From Rhodosalinus halophilus (lineage in GTDB: Bacteria > Pseudomonadota > Alphaproteobacteria > Rhodobacterales > Rhodobacteraceae): DNA of 64,000 nt. Below are positions 39,628 to 47,606 of this stretch, in pieces. Numbering within the stretch: the stretch's first letter is position 1; each line of letters starts with the position of its first letter. The translations under genes were made by a program, and so were the position numbers. The stretch covers positions 1-64,000 of the forward strand of contig NZ_QNTQ01000006.1 in NCBI RefSeq assembly GCF_003298775.1. The letters run 5' to 3'. The notes under the pieces are model-generated. The model ran no database searches and was not told the origin of the DNA. It saw only the letters and a list, made by a program, of their open reading frames with translations.

Positions 39628-40944
39628 ATGACTGGTCTCGCTCCTGTCGATCAGGTGCTCAGCATCGTTCGCCGCCGTTTCTGGCTCATGGCGGCGATCG
39701 TGGTCGCCGGCTGTGCCGCGTCGGTCTGGTATGCGCTCAATCAGCCCCGGGCCTACCAGGCGGTGGCGGCGATGCAGATCCGGGGCCCCGTGGTCGAAGA
39801 GGCAGGGCGCGCCTCACGCATGACCGTCGCCGATCAACTCGACCTCATCGAACGCCGCGTGATGGCGCGGGACAATCTCGCCGCCCTCGTCGAGACCTAC
39901 GATCTCTTCTCGGATCTTCCAAATCTGACGACGCTCGAAAAGGTGCGCCTCATGCGCGAGGCCGTCGAGCTGGAAGAGATGGCGAACGATGCGCCGCCCT
40001 ACACGCCGGAGGGGCGGATCCCGGCGGGCATGATCATCAGGGTGCGCCTCGGCGATCCCGAGCTTGCCGCCGTGGTGGCGAACGACCTGCTCGGTCGTGT
40101 CGTCGCCGCCAGCCGCCGCGGGCTCATCGAACAGGCGCGCACGGCAGAGACCTTCTTCGTCGAGGAAGAGGCGCGCGTGAGCGCCGAGATCGAGGCGCTC
40201 GAGGCCGAAATCGCCGATTTCAAGCAGGAGCACGCCGAGGGATTGCCGGAAAACCTGACCTCACTGCGCACGCAGCTTTCCGGCTTGCGCGAGGCAGAAC
40301 TCGAGGTCGAGCGCCAGATCCTCGCGCTGGACACGACCGGCGAGCGGCAGCGGCTGGAGGTGCTCCAGCGGCAGCGCGCGATGCTCGAGAATCAGCGCGA
40401 CCTTCTGCGCGATCGCATCGACGAGATCGAGGCGACGCTGGCACGCGCGCCCCGAATTGAGCAGGAGTATCGCGCGCTGACCCGTGAGCTCGCGCAGCTG
40501 CAGGAACAGTTCGAGATGGTCACCCGCCGCCGCGCGGAGGCCGAGATGACCCGCATTCTCGAGGACCGGCAGAACGCGGAGATCTTCGAGGTGCTCGAGA
40601 CGGCAATCCCACCGGAGTACCCTATCTCGCGCAGCCGGCGTGCGATCGCCACGGCGGGCGGCGTGGCGAGCCTCGCGGCCGCCGCAATCGTGGCGGCGCT
40701 GCTCGAGTTTCTGAACCCGGCGATTCGCACGGCCGCGCAGCTGGAGAAGGCGTTGCAGATCCGCCCGGTCGTCACGATCCCGACCGTGCGGACCCGCTGG
40801 GAGGTGCGCCGCCGATGGATCTTCGGCACGGCCGGGCTCGTGCTGATCGCGGTCGGGCTGCCGATCCTCCTGCGGCTCGCCTCGAGCCACGTCCCGGCGC
40901 TGCGGCCGCTGGCGGAACGTTTGCCCGCGCTGCCACAGAGCTGA
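39628..40944 (+). CDS. Wzz/GumC-type polysaccharide chain-length determinant
   Basis: 438 residues from the ATG at 39628 (GGAGG at six bases). The first membrane segment (about 15-35) is followed by a long periplasmic region (35-340) with strong coiled coil around 175-320 (EEEARVSAEIEALEAEIADF and after). A second membrane segment lies near 350-370, and a third hydrophobic stretch near 400-420. There is no C-terminal kinase domain, so it pairs with a separate ATPase, as in GumC or CapA/CapB systems. Such proteins set glycan length and link polymerase to export. The convergent ATPase gene starts on the opposite strand and ends 21 bases away. Confidence 0.88.
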   Translation: MTGLAPVDQVLSIVRRRFWLMAAIVVAGCAASVWYALNQPRAYQAVAAMQIRGPVVEEAGRASRMTVADQLDLIERRVMARDNLAALVETYDLFSDLPNLTTLEKVRLMREAVELEEMANDAPPYTPEGRIPAGMIIRVRLGDPELAAVVANDLLGRVVAASRRGLIEQARTAETFFVEEEARVSAEIEALEAEIADFKQEHAEGLPENLTSLRTQLSGLREAELEVERQILALDTTGERQRLEVLQRQRAMLENQRDLLRDRIDEIEATLARAPRIEQEYRALTRELAQLQEQFEMVTRRRAEAEMTRILEDRQNAEIFEVLETAIPPEYPISRSRRAIATAGGVASLAAAAIVAALLEFLNPAIRTAAQLEKALQIRPVVTIPTVRTRWEVRRRWIFGTAGLVLIAVGLPILLRLASSHVPALRPLAERLPALPQS

Positions 40945-40965
40945 CCCGGCTGCGCAAGGGCCGCG

Positions 40966-42087
40966 TCAGTAGCTGTAGTCGCGGATGCTGGGGCCCTCCG
41001 CGCGGTTCAGCACCACGCCGAGCAACGGGGTATGCTGGGCCAGACGCCTGGAAACCTCGCTGATTTCGTCGGGCTTGGTTATCCCTCCGCCCACGACGAG
41101 CAGCACGCCGTCGTAGTGCCGATGAAAGGCGAGCACGTCGTCGTGGTAGAGCGCGGGCGGCAGATCGTAGAGAACGACGTCCGGCCGCAGCAGGTCGTCG
41201 AGCTGCGCGAGCGCGGCGGCGACCTCCGGGCTCTGCAGAAGCTCGCCCGCCCCTCGCTCGACACGCTCGTTGAGGCCCATGCCCAGATTCGGCCCCACGC
41301 CGACGGGGTTCTCTCCGAAGCGGACGATATGGTGCTCCGGCGGCACGAGGCCGCGCAGCAGATCACCCAGCGCCCCGGGGCGCCGGACGCCGAGCAGCTT
41401 GGCGAGCGACGGATTGCGAAGGTCGACGTCGAGCAGAAGGGTGCGCGCGGTCTCGGCCCGGGACAGGCTGAGGGCCAGATTGGCGGCCACGAAGCTCTTG
41501 CCACAGTTCTTCGTCGGCGAAGTGATGGCCACCCGACGCCAACCGTTGTCCGCCAGCGCCTGAAGAAGCCGCGTGCGCAGCACGTCGAAGGCGGCGTGCG
41601 AGGGGTCCTCGCGCGCGGCGCTGATCATCCGGTGCCTCTCCAGGTGGTACGGGTCGAGCGGCACCTCTCCCAGCTTGTCCCAGGCCGGGGGGATCGACAG
41701 GGCGGGCGCGCGGGCTGCGGCCGCCGGCACCGGCGCGCCGTAGTCGGGCGCGCGGGCTTCGGCCCCCGCCGCTTCGACGGTGTCGTCCTGAAGCCTCGGC
41801 CCGGTCGCGTCCCGCGTCTCGCTCGCTGCGGCCTCGTCGGCATGGCCCTCCCACGGTTCCGGCAGTTGCGGGCGCTCGGACGGACGCGTGCGCTCCGGCG
41901 CGGTCTCGCCCGGCGAATGCGCGGGGGGGGCCTCGCGCGCCACAGGCGTACGGGTGGAGTGCCCGGTGCGCATGCCGCGCCGTGGCAAGCCTGCCTGGCT
42001 CCGCTCGGCGATGTCCGACAACGAACGGTTCTGCGTGTTCATCGCGTCGTGCCTCGCCTTCCCGTTGTCACCGTCGTGCTCCGTCAT
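40966..42087 (-). CDS. CpsD/CapB-type BY-kinase-like ATPase for exopolysaccharide export
   Basis: 373 residues from the ATG at 42087 (GGAG at seven bases); in-frame ATGs at 42177 and 42042 are alternatives. A disordered Ala/Pro/Glu-rich N-terminal 130 residues precedes a P-loop domain with the Walker A SPTKNCGKSFVAANLALSL, the A' LLLDVDLRNPSLAKLLG and the Walker B VLYDLPPAL. The C-terminus ends IRDYSY, with only two tyrosines where classical BY-kinases have a cluster. It would be activated by the chain-length protein encoded convergently. Encoding the partners on opposite strands is unusual. Confidence 0.85.
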   Translation of the reverse strand: MTEHDGDNGKARHDAMNTQNRSLSDIAERSQAGLPRRGMRTGHSTRTPVAREAPPAHSPGETAPERTRPSERPQLPEPWEGHADEAAASETRDATGPRLQDDTVEAAGAEARAPDYGAPVPAAAARAPALSIPPAWDKLGEVPLDPYHLERHRMISAAREDPSHAAFDVLRTRLLQALADNGWRRVAITSPTKNCGKSFVAANLALSLSRAETARTLLLDVDLRNPSLAKLLGVRRPGALGDLLRGLVPPEHHIVRFGENPVGVGPNLGMGLNERVERGAGELLQSPEVAAALAQLDDLLRPDVVLYDLPPALYHDDVLAFHRHYDGVLLVVGGGITKPDEISEVSRRLAQHTPLLGVVLNRAEGPSIRDYSY

Positions 42088-42268
42088 GGTGTGCTCCGCC
42101 GCGGTACGCAGGAGCAAGGCCCTAGTGCTTCGCGCGGGATCCGCTCCCAGCGACGACTCTCCGGCCGGACTGTCCATCAGATTCAGATGACCACGAAAAT
42201 CTGACCGAAATGCGCCGGTTGTGGTGCTATTTCGCGATCCGGAAACAATAGCCCCGGAGCCACATCAT

Positions 42269-44374
42269 TCAAAACCCGAGCAGGTTGGCTTCGACGATGC
42301 CCCTGCGTATGAGGCTCTCACGCTCGTCGACCGGCGTCCAGCCCAACAGCCGCCGTGGGTGCGTGTTGTCGAAACGCGACAGATGCGCGCGGCTCTTCCA
42401 ATCCTTCAGCGAGGGACGGACGAGGCCCCTGCGCCGTAGCACATGGCGCTTTAGCACATGCTTCACCGCATCGCCGGCCCACATGGCTGTCAGATTTCCG
42501 GGCCGCACCGTGAGCGCCGCGCCAAGTTCGGTGCGGATCGCTTCGAAATACTCGCGACCCGACAGGAGGGGCGGCCCTACCAGGTTGAAGCTCTCGCCCG
42601 TTGGAATATCGTCATCCATCATGCGGATAAGTGCATCTGTCACATCTTCGATGAGCACGAACGGCAGCTTGTTGCGGCCGTCGCCCCAGAGCCGGACGGC
42701 GCCAGAGCCGTGCCACCGGCCGATCCCCCAATGCTGCAGCGGCCCGCCGGGCCCGATCACGATCCCGGGCCGCGCGATGAGCATGGGCAGGTCGCGCGTC
42801 AGGTGCATCTCCATCATCCGCCGCTCGCATTCGGCCTTGGAACGCGCATAGACGTTGCGGTCCGACATGTCCGGCGCGAAGCCGGTGGCCTCGGTTATCG
42901 TCGCGGCGGGGTCCGACATGTCGTAGCTGGCGATGGTGCCGGTGTAGATCAGCCGCCGGACGCCGGCGTCGAGCGCGGCCTCGGCGATGGTGACGGTCAC
43001 GCGCACGTCGTTCTCGAGCGCGTTTTGCCAGGTCGGGTCGGCCGACCGCGCGAGGTTGACCACGCAGTCCACGCCGCGCATCGCCTCGGCCAGCGCGGCG
43101 CGGTCGCGAAGCGGGACCGCGACGGTCTCGACCCGGTCGGGAAGATCGTCGAAGGGTCCGCGACCGCCGCGGCTGACGACGCGCACGTCGGTCCCGCGCG
43201 CCGCCAGCGCGCGAGTCAGGTTCCGGCCGATGAAGCCGGTGCCGCCGATCACCATGACCTGTGGCGCAGGCTTGCGCGTGCGCACGGGCGGCGCGGGCGG
43301 GCGCCATTCGGCCGGAATGCGCGCGCAGGCCTGTTCCACTGCGCGCATGACCGGCACGGCGGAGCGCCCGGCGAACCGCACATCCGGCGCGCGGCCGGCC
43401 CGGATCGCGCCATAGACCTCGGCGAGCATGCCGCGGAAACTCAGCGCGTAGGGCGAGGCGCGGTTGAGCGAGGAGAGTTCGCGAAGCGCGCGCGCCGTCC
43501 CTCCGCGCAGATGCTGCCAGCCCGTGGAAAGCTCCTTGCGGAGGGGATTCAGGATCAGATCGGAGGCGTTCTCGCGCCGCAGAAGCAGCGTGTCGCCGGC
43601 GTAGTCGAGCCGCGCGAACCCCGCTGGACCGCGCAGCGTCAGGCTGCGCTCGTCCCACGTCTCGACCGACGAGATTGTGAGGCTCAGCGCCACGCCGCCC
43701 GCCTGCCCGGTCATCCGCCACAGCTGCGGGCGCCGGCCCATGCCCGGCAGTTCGACCGGGCGCCCAAGGGAGAGATGCTCGATCTCCACGGGTCCGAAAA
43801 GATCGGTCGCGAAGGCGAGCAGATGCGGACCGGTCTCGAGCAACTGGTTCTCCGGCGCCTGCAGCGGCCACAGCCCGTAAGGCCCCGAGCGGAGCGGTGG
43901 GAAGGGCAGGGCCCAAGTGAGCTCGGCCGTGTCCACCGGTCCGATCAGACCCTCGGCCAGCGCGGACTTGAGCCGCTCGTAGGAGGGCAGGCCAAGGAAA
44001 TTGTGCCCGGCTGCGAAGACCCGCCCCGAGGCCTGCGCCTCTGCCTCGATTTCCGCCACTTCCGAGGCCGAGAGGGCAACGGGTTTCTCGACCAGCACGT
44101 GTGTGCCGGCGCGCAGGCACTGCCGCGCGAGCGCCGCATGACTTGCGGGCGGCGTGAGCACGTGCACGATGTCGCATCCGCCCCTGGCCAGCATTTCCGC
44201 AACGTCGGCGTAAGCCCGCGCGCCATGACGTTCGGCCAGTGCCTCGGCGGCATGGGCCGCCCGGTCGGCGACCGCCACGAGCCGTGCGCCCGGGCTCGCC
44301 GCGATCGCCGCGGCGTGCCAGTCCGCGATGTAGCCCGCTCCCACGAGTCCCGCGCGCAACTCGGTATCAGCCAT
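42269..44374 (-). CDS. Fusion of Gfo/Idh/MocA oxidoreductase and NAD-dependent epimerase/dehydratase
   Basis: 701 residues in two complete enzymes. Residues 1-370 are a Gfo/Idh/MocA dehydrogenase, with the Rossmann motif GLVGAGYIADWH and the EKP motif HVLVEKPVAL near residue 95. Residues 375-701 are an extended SDR nucleotide-sugar epimerase/dehydratase: VIGGTGFIGRNLTRAL, then YTGTIASYD and the catalytic YARSK. Both families modify NDP-sugars or related polyols, so the fusion may channel an oxidised sugar intermediate. It forms a leftward unit with the two glycosyltransferase genes upstream of it (gap of 12 bases). Confidence 0.88.
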   Translation of the reverse strand: MADTELRAGLVGAGYIADWHAAAIAASPGARLVAVADRAAHAAEALAERHGARAYADVAEMLARGGCDIVHVLTPPASHAALARQCLRAGTHVLVEKPVALSASEVAEIEAEAQASGRVFAAGHNFLGLPSYERLKSALAEGLIGPVDTAELTWALPFPPLRSGPYGLWPLQAPENQLLETGPHLLAFATDLFGPVEIEHLSLGRPVELPGMGRRPQLWRMTGQAGGVALSLTISSVETWDERSLTLRGPAGFARLDYAGDTLLLRRENASDLILNPLRKELSTGWQHLRGGTARALRELSSLNRASPYALSFRGMLAEVYGAIRAGRAPDVRFAGRSAVPVMRAVEQACARIPAEWRPPAPPVRTRKPAPQVMVIGGTGFIGRNLTRALAARGTDVRVVSRGGRGPFDDLPDRVETVAVPLRDRAALAEAMRGVDCVVNLARSADPTWQNALENDVRVTVTIAEAALDAGVRRLIYTGTIASYDMSDPAATITEATGFAPDMSDRNVYARSKAECERRMMEMHLTRDLPMLIARPGIVIGPGGPLQHWGIGRWHGSGAVRLWGDGRNKLPFVLIEDVTDALIRMMDDDIPTGESFNLVGPPLLSGREYFEAIRTELGAALTVRPGNLTAMWAGDAVKHVLKRHVLRRRGLVRPSLKDWKSRAHLSRFDNTHPRRLLGWTPVDERESLIRRGIVEANLLGF

Positions 44375-44386
44375 GCCTGTCCGCCC

Positions 44387-45352
44387 TCATTTGTATTCGA
44401 TCAGTTCGGTGTCCGCCCCGCGACGCGCCCGCACGTGGTAGGCCAGCATCCCGACGAGATTGGGAAACTTCGACAGCACGAGCAACGCGGCGAGAGGAAG
44501 CGCGCGATGCAGGGGCTGGCCGCGCCGCACGAGGCCCTGCGTCGTCCGCAGGTAGGACAGGGCGAAGAACGCGCCGGCCAATGCCGCGAGCCACCATACT
44601 CCCGCGACGAAGCCGGCCAGCAACGCGGCCGCAGAGATGGCGTTGATCCAGGCGCGGCGCCGCTCGGCGCGGAAGTGCCCCGGGTGCATGGCGCCGACCT
44701 GCGCGAAACCGTGGCCCGCGCGCACGGCCCGCCGCCACCAAGCGCCGAAGCGTGTCATCGCGAGGTCGTGGCGCGTCATCTCCTGCGGCAGTCGCCGCAG
44801 CGTCCAGCCAGCCTGCCCGAGGCGCAGGCAGAACTCGTCGTCCTCTGCCGCGATGACACGGGCATCGAAGCCGCCGATCTGGCGGAAGGCGGCAGCGCGC
44901 ACCATCATGTCGCCGCCGCAGACCTCGATCGGACCCGCCGGCCGATGCCATTCCACGTCGGCGAGCGCGTTGTAGAGGCTGGCCTCGGGCCGGATCTCCG
45001 ACCGCCAGCCGGTGACGAGGCCAAGGTCCGGGTCCGCGCGCAGCGCCGCCTGTCCGGCGTCGAGCCACCCGTCGACCAGCGCGCAGTCGCCGTCGATGAA
45101 CTGCACGTGTTCCGGCGCATCGCCCCGTTCGAGCTGCGCGAAACCCGCGTTGCGCGCCCGCGCGGCGGTGAACGGGCGCGAGGCGTCGAGCTCCACCACT
45201 TCCGCGCCTGCGGCACGGGCCGCCGCGACGCTGCCGTCGGTCGAGCCGGAATCCACGTAGACGATGCGCGCCTCGACCCCCTCGAGCGCGGCGAGCGCGC
45301 GTTCCAGCCGCGCGCCTTCGTTCCGTCCGATCAGAACGACGCCGAGACTCAC
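44387..45352 (-). CDS. Glycosyltransferase family 2, membrane-associated
   Basis: 321 residues. The GT-A domain has GVVLIGRNEGARLERALAAL, YVDSGSTDGSVAAARAAGAEVV and the DxD-like IDGDC near residue 90, with AAEDDEFCLRLGQAGW near residue 170. The last 100 residues hold two or three membrane segments (INAISAAALLAGFVAGVWWLAALAGAF and LPLAALLVLSKF), as in cytoplasmic-membrane exopolysaccharide transferases. Its start overlaps the GT4 gene upstream by four bases. Donor unknown. Confidence 0.87.
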   Translation of the reverse strand: MSLGVVLIGRNEGARLERALAALEGVEARIVYVDSGSTDGSVAAARAAGAEVVELDASRPFTAARARNAGFAQLERGDAPEHVQFIDGDCALVDGWLDAGQAALRADPDLGLVTGWRSEIRPEASLYNALADVEWHRPAGPIEVCGGDMMVRAAAFRQIGGFDARVIAAEDDEFCLRLGQAGWTLRRLPQEMTRHDLAMTRFGAWWRRAVRAGHGFAQVGAMHPGHFRAERRRAWINAISAAALLAGFVAGVWWLAALAGAFFALSYLRTTQGLVRRGQPLHRALPLAALLVLSKFPNLVGMLAYHVRARRGADTELIEYK

Positions 45353-46611
45353 GGCGTGTCCCCCGCGAAGAGTCGCGCCAGCTTCGCCGGCTCGCGGCCG
45401 AGGTCGAACTCCGCCTCGACGGCCGCGCGGCCGGCGTCGGCCAGGCGTGCGCGCAGTGCCGGATCGTCGAGCAGCTGCGCGACGGCCTGCGCGAGTGCAG
45501 CGGCCTCTCCCGGCGGTACGAGAAGGCCCGTCTCGCCGTGGCGGACGAGCTCGGGGATACCGGCGATGCGCGTCGCCACCACCGCGCAGCGCGCCGCCAG
45601 CGCCTCCATCAGAACCACCGGAAGCCCCTCCGCGAAGGACGGCAGCACGAAGATGTCCGCACCGGCCAGGGCCTCGGCCACGCCGTCTTGGTCGCGATAC
45701 CCGGCGAAGGCGACGCGATTCTCCAGTCCCAGCTCCGCCGCCCGCGCCTCGAGCGCCGCGCGACCGGGGCCGTCGCCCACGAGGGTGAGCCGCGCTTCGG
45801 GATGTGTGCGCGCGAGCGCCGCCATCGCGTCGAGCAGCACAGGCACGCCCTTCGCCGCCGCCATCCGGCCGACGAAGAGCAGTTGCCGTCCGTCGCGCGC
45901 GCCCGTGGCGTAGCGTGCGGGCGCCACGGCGCAGTGCACGATGTGCAGTTTCGGCCAGGTCTCGGGATCGGAGAACAGCATCGCCTGCGACCGGCAGAAG
46001 GCGCTGATGCAGGCGACGAAGCGCGCCTCGGCGATCTTGACGTCCAGCCGCCAGCGATGCGCCTCGAAGAACACGTCCGGCCCGTGCAGCGTGAAGCTGA
46101 AGGGGATGCCGGCCATCCGCGCGGCCAGCATCGCGACCGTGCAGCTGGAGCTGCCGAAGTGGTCGTGCAGATGCACCGCGCCGGTGCGTTCGAGATGCCG
46201 GGCCAGCACGGCGGCTTCCAGGAAATAGAAGACCTGCCAGAGCCCGGCTTTCAGCCCGTCGCTGCGCGCCCGCCAGGCGAGTGCCGCCGCACCGGCCCAG
46301 CGCCCCGGGCTGCGGGCGAGCACGCGCGCATGAGCTGCCAGCAGATGCAGCGGGTTCTTCGCCGCCTCAAGCACGCCGAAGGTGCGCGCCGCCTCGGCCT
46401 CCTGCGCGGCGCCGACCACCTCGGACGGCGGCGGGCGGCGGATCGTGCAGGTCACGACATCGAGCCCGAGGGCGCGCAGCGCCGCCACCTCTCGCTGGAT
46501 GAAGGTATGCGAGACCTTGGGATAGCCCCCCGTGACATAGGCGACCGGCCCCGCCGGGCGCGGCACGGCGCCGGCCACAGTTCCGGCCTCGCTCACTGTC
46601 TCATCGCGCAT
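45349..46611 (-). CDS. Glycosyltransferase family 4
   Basis: 420 residues, GT-B fold. The N-terminal GPVAYVTGGYPKVSHTFIQREVAALRALG is the signature of exopolysaccharide transferases such as AmsK/ExpE types, with HLHDHFGSSSCTVAMLAARM near residue 150. The donor domain has LLFVGRMAAAKGVPVLLDAM and SFAEGLPVVLMEALAARCAVVATRIAGIPEL with its glutamates. It is the first gene of the leftward polysaccharide unit (GT4, GT2, fusion enzyme, ATPase) and shares a palindrome-bearing divergent promoter with the WecG-type gene. Confidence 0.88.
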   Translation of the reverse strand: MRDETVSEAGTVAGAVPRPAGPVAYVTGGYPKVSHTFIQREVAALRALGLDVVTCTIRRPPPSEVVGAAQEAEAARTFGVLEAAKNPLHLLAAHARVLARSPGRWAGAAALAWRARSDGLKAGLWQVFYFLEAAVLARHLERTGAVHLHDHFGSSSCTVAMLAARMAGIPFSFTLHGPDVFFEAHRWRLDVKIAEARFVACISAFCRSQAMLFSDPETWPKLHIVHCAVAPARYATGARDGRQLLFVGRMAAAKGVPVLLDAMAALARTHPEARLTLVGDGPGRAALEARAAELGLENRVAFAGYRDQDGVAEALAGADIFVLPSFAEGLPVVLMEALAARCAVVATRIAGIPELVRHGETGLLVPPGEAAALAQAVAQLLDDPALRARLADAGRAAVEAEFDLGREPAKLARLFAGDTP

Positions 46612-46657
46612 CCGCGCCCCGCGCCCACGCTATCCCCTGTTCTGTCTGTCATGCCCC

Positions 46658-46676
46658 GCGAAATTGTCAATTTCGC
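46658..46676 (+). promoter_or_regulatory. Perfect 19-base palindrome GCGAAATTG-T-CAATTTCGC
   Basis: It lies in the 134-base divergent space between the GT4 gene (leftward) and the WecG/TagA-type gene (rightward). Nine-base perfect arms around one base and an AT-rich centre suit a dimeric repressor or activator controlling both polysaccharide units. No regulator gene is adjacent. Confidence 0.65.
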
Positions 46677-46745
46677 AGCAGTCCCTTGGCAGGGTGGCGG
46701 CGGCGCGGCAAGGATCGGGAAAGGTCGGGCAAGGCGGAGGAACGG

Positions 46746-47510
46746 GTGGAATTCATCGGGGCCGGTGGCTTCAAGGTGCGGGTGACCACGCCTGACCGCG
46801 CCGCGGCGCTTTCGGCCGTGCGCGATCGGCTGCGCGCGGGCCGTGGCTTTGCGCTCGCCACCATCAACCTCGACCACCTGGTGAAGCTGCGCCGGGATGC
46901 CGTTTTTGCAAAGGCCTACGCGGCGCAGGACATCGTCGTGGCGGACGGCAACCCGGTGGTCTGGCTGTCGCGTCTGGCGCGGCGGCCGGTGAGCCTCGTG
47001 CCCGGGTCGGAACTGGTGATCCCGCTCGCCCGCCTCGCCGCGGAGGAGGGGGCGCCCGTTGCGTTGGTTGGCAGCACGGCACCGGCGCTCGCCGCTGCGG
47101 GCGCCGCGATGGAACGTGCGGCGCCGGGGCTGGAAATCGTGACCCGGATCGCACCGCCGATGGGCTTCGACCCCGACAGCCCCGCCGCCGACGCGCTGTT
47201 TTCGGAGCTGAACGAGAGCGGCGCGCGGCTGACCTTCCTCGCGCTGGGCGCGCCCAAGCAGGAACGGCTGGCCGCGCGGGGACGCCGTCTGGCCCCCCGG
47301 GTCGGTTTTGCCAGCATCGGCGCGGGCCTCGACTTTCTCGCCGGAACGCAGCGGCGCGCGCCGCGCTGGGTGCAGGCCGTGGCGATGGAATGGCTCTGGC
47401 GGATGCTGTCAAGCCCCGCGCGGCTCGGCCCCCGCTACGCGCGCTGCGCCGCGATCCTGCCGGGGGAGGTGATGCGGGCCTGGCGTCTGCGTTCCGAAAA
47501 GGCGCAGTAG
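46746..47510 (+). CDS. WecG/TagA/CpsF-family glycosyltransferase
   Basis: 254 residues from the GTG at 46746 (GGAGG at five bases), chosen over an upstream ATG at 46686 because homology starts here. GT26 motifs: TINLDHLVKLRRD, the catalytic-aspartate segment IVVADGNPVVWLSRL, LVGSTAPALAAAG, LTFLALGAPKQERLAARG, and VGFASIGAGLDFLAGTQRRAPRWVQ with EWLWRM near the end. The family adds an early sugar (for example ManNAc(A)) to a polyprenyl-diphosphate-linked acceptor. No initiating phosphoglycosyltransferase gene is visible in the window. Confidence 0.92.
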   Translation: MEFIGAGGFKVRVTTPDRAAALSAVRDRLRAGRGFALATINLDHLVKLRRDAVFAKAYAAQDIVVADGNPVVWLSRLARRPVSLVPGSELVIPLARLAAEEGAPVALVGSTAPALAAAGAAMERAAPGLEIVTRIAPPMGFDPDSPAADALFSELNESGARLTFLALGAPKQERLAARGRRLAPRVGFASIGAGLDFLAGTQRRAPRWVQAVAMEWLWRMLSSPARLGPRYARCAAILPGEVMRAWRLRSEKAQ

Positions 47511-47606
47511 CGCATCGCCGGAGGGGCAAGCCGAGGCCAGGGGTCTTGAGGCGGCGATCACGGCTGCCCCGGAGAGGCCGACCCGATCGCGGTGCCCGGG
47601 CACGCC

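Noticed and set aside
42458-45913. 1151-residue plus-strand ORF across the fusion enzyme and GT genes
   Set aside because: It crosses three supported minus-strand genes and their boundaries and has no motif of its own.
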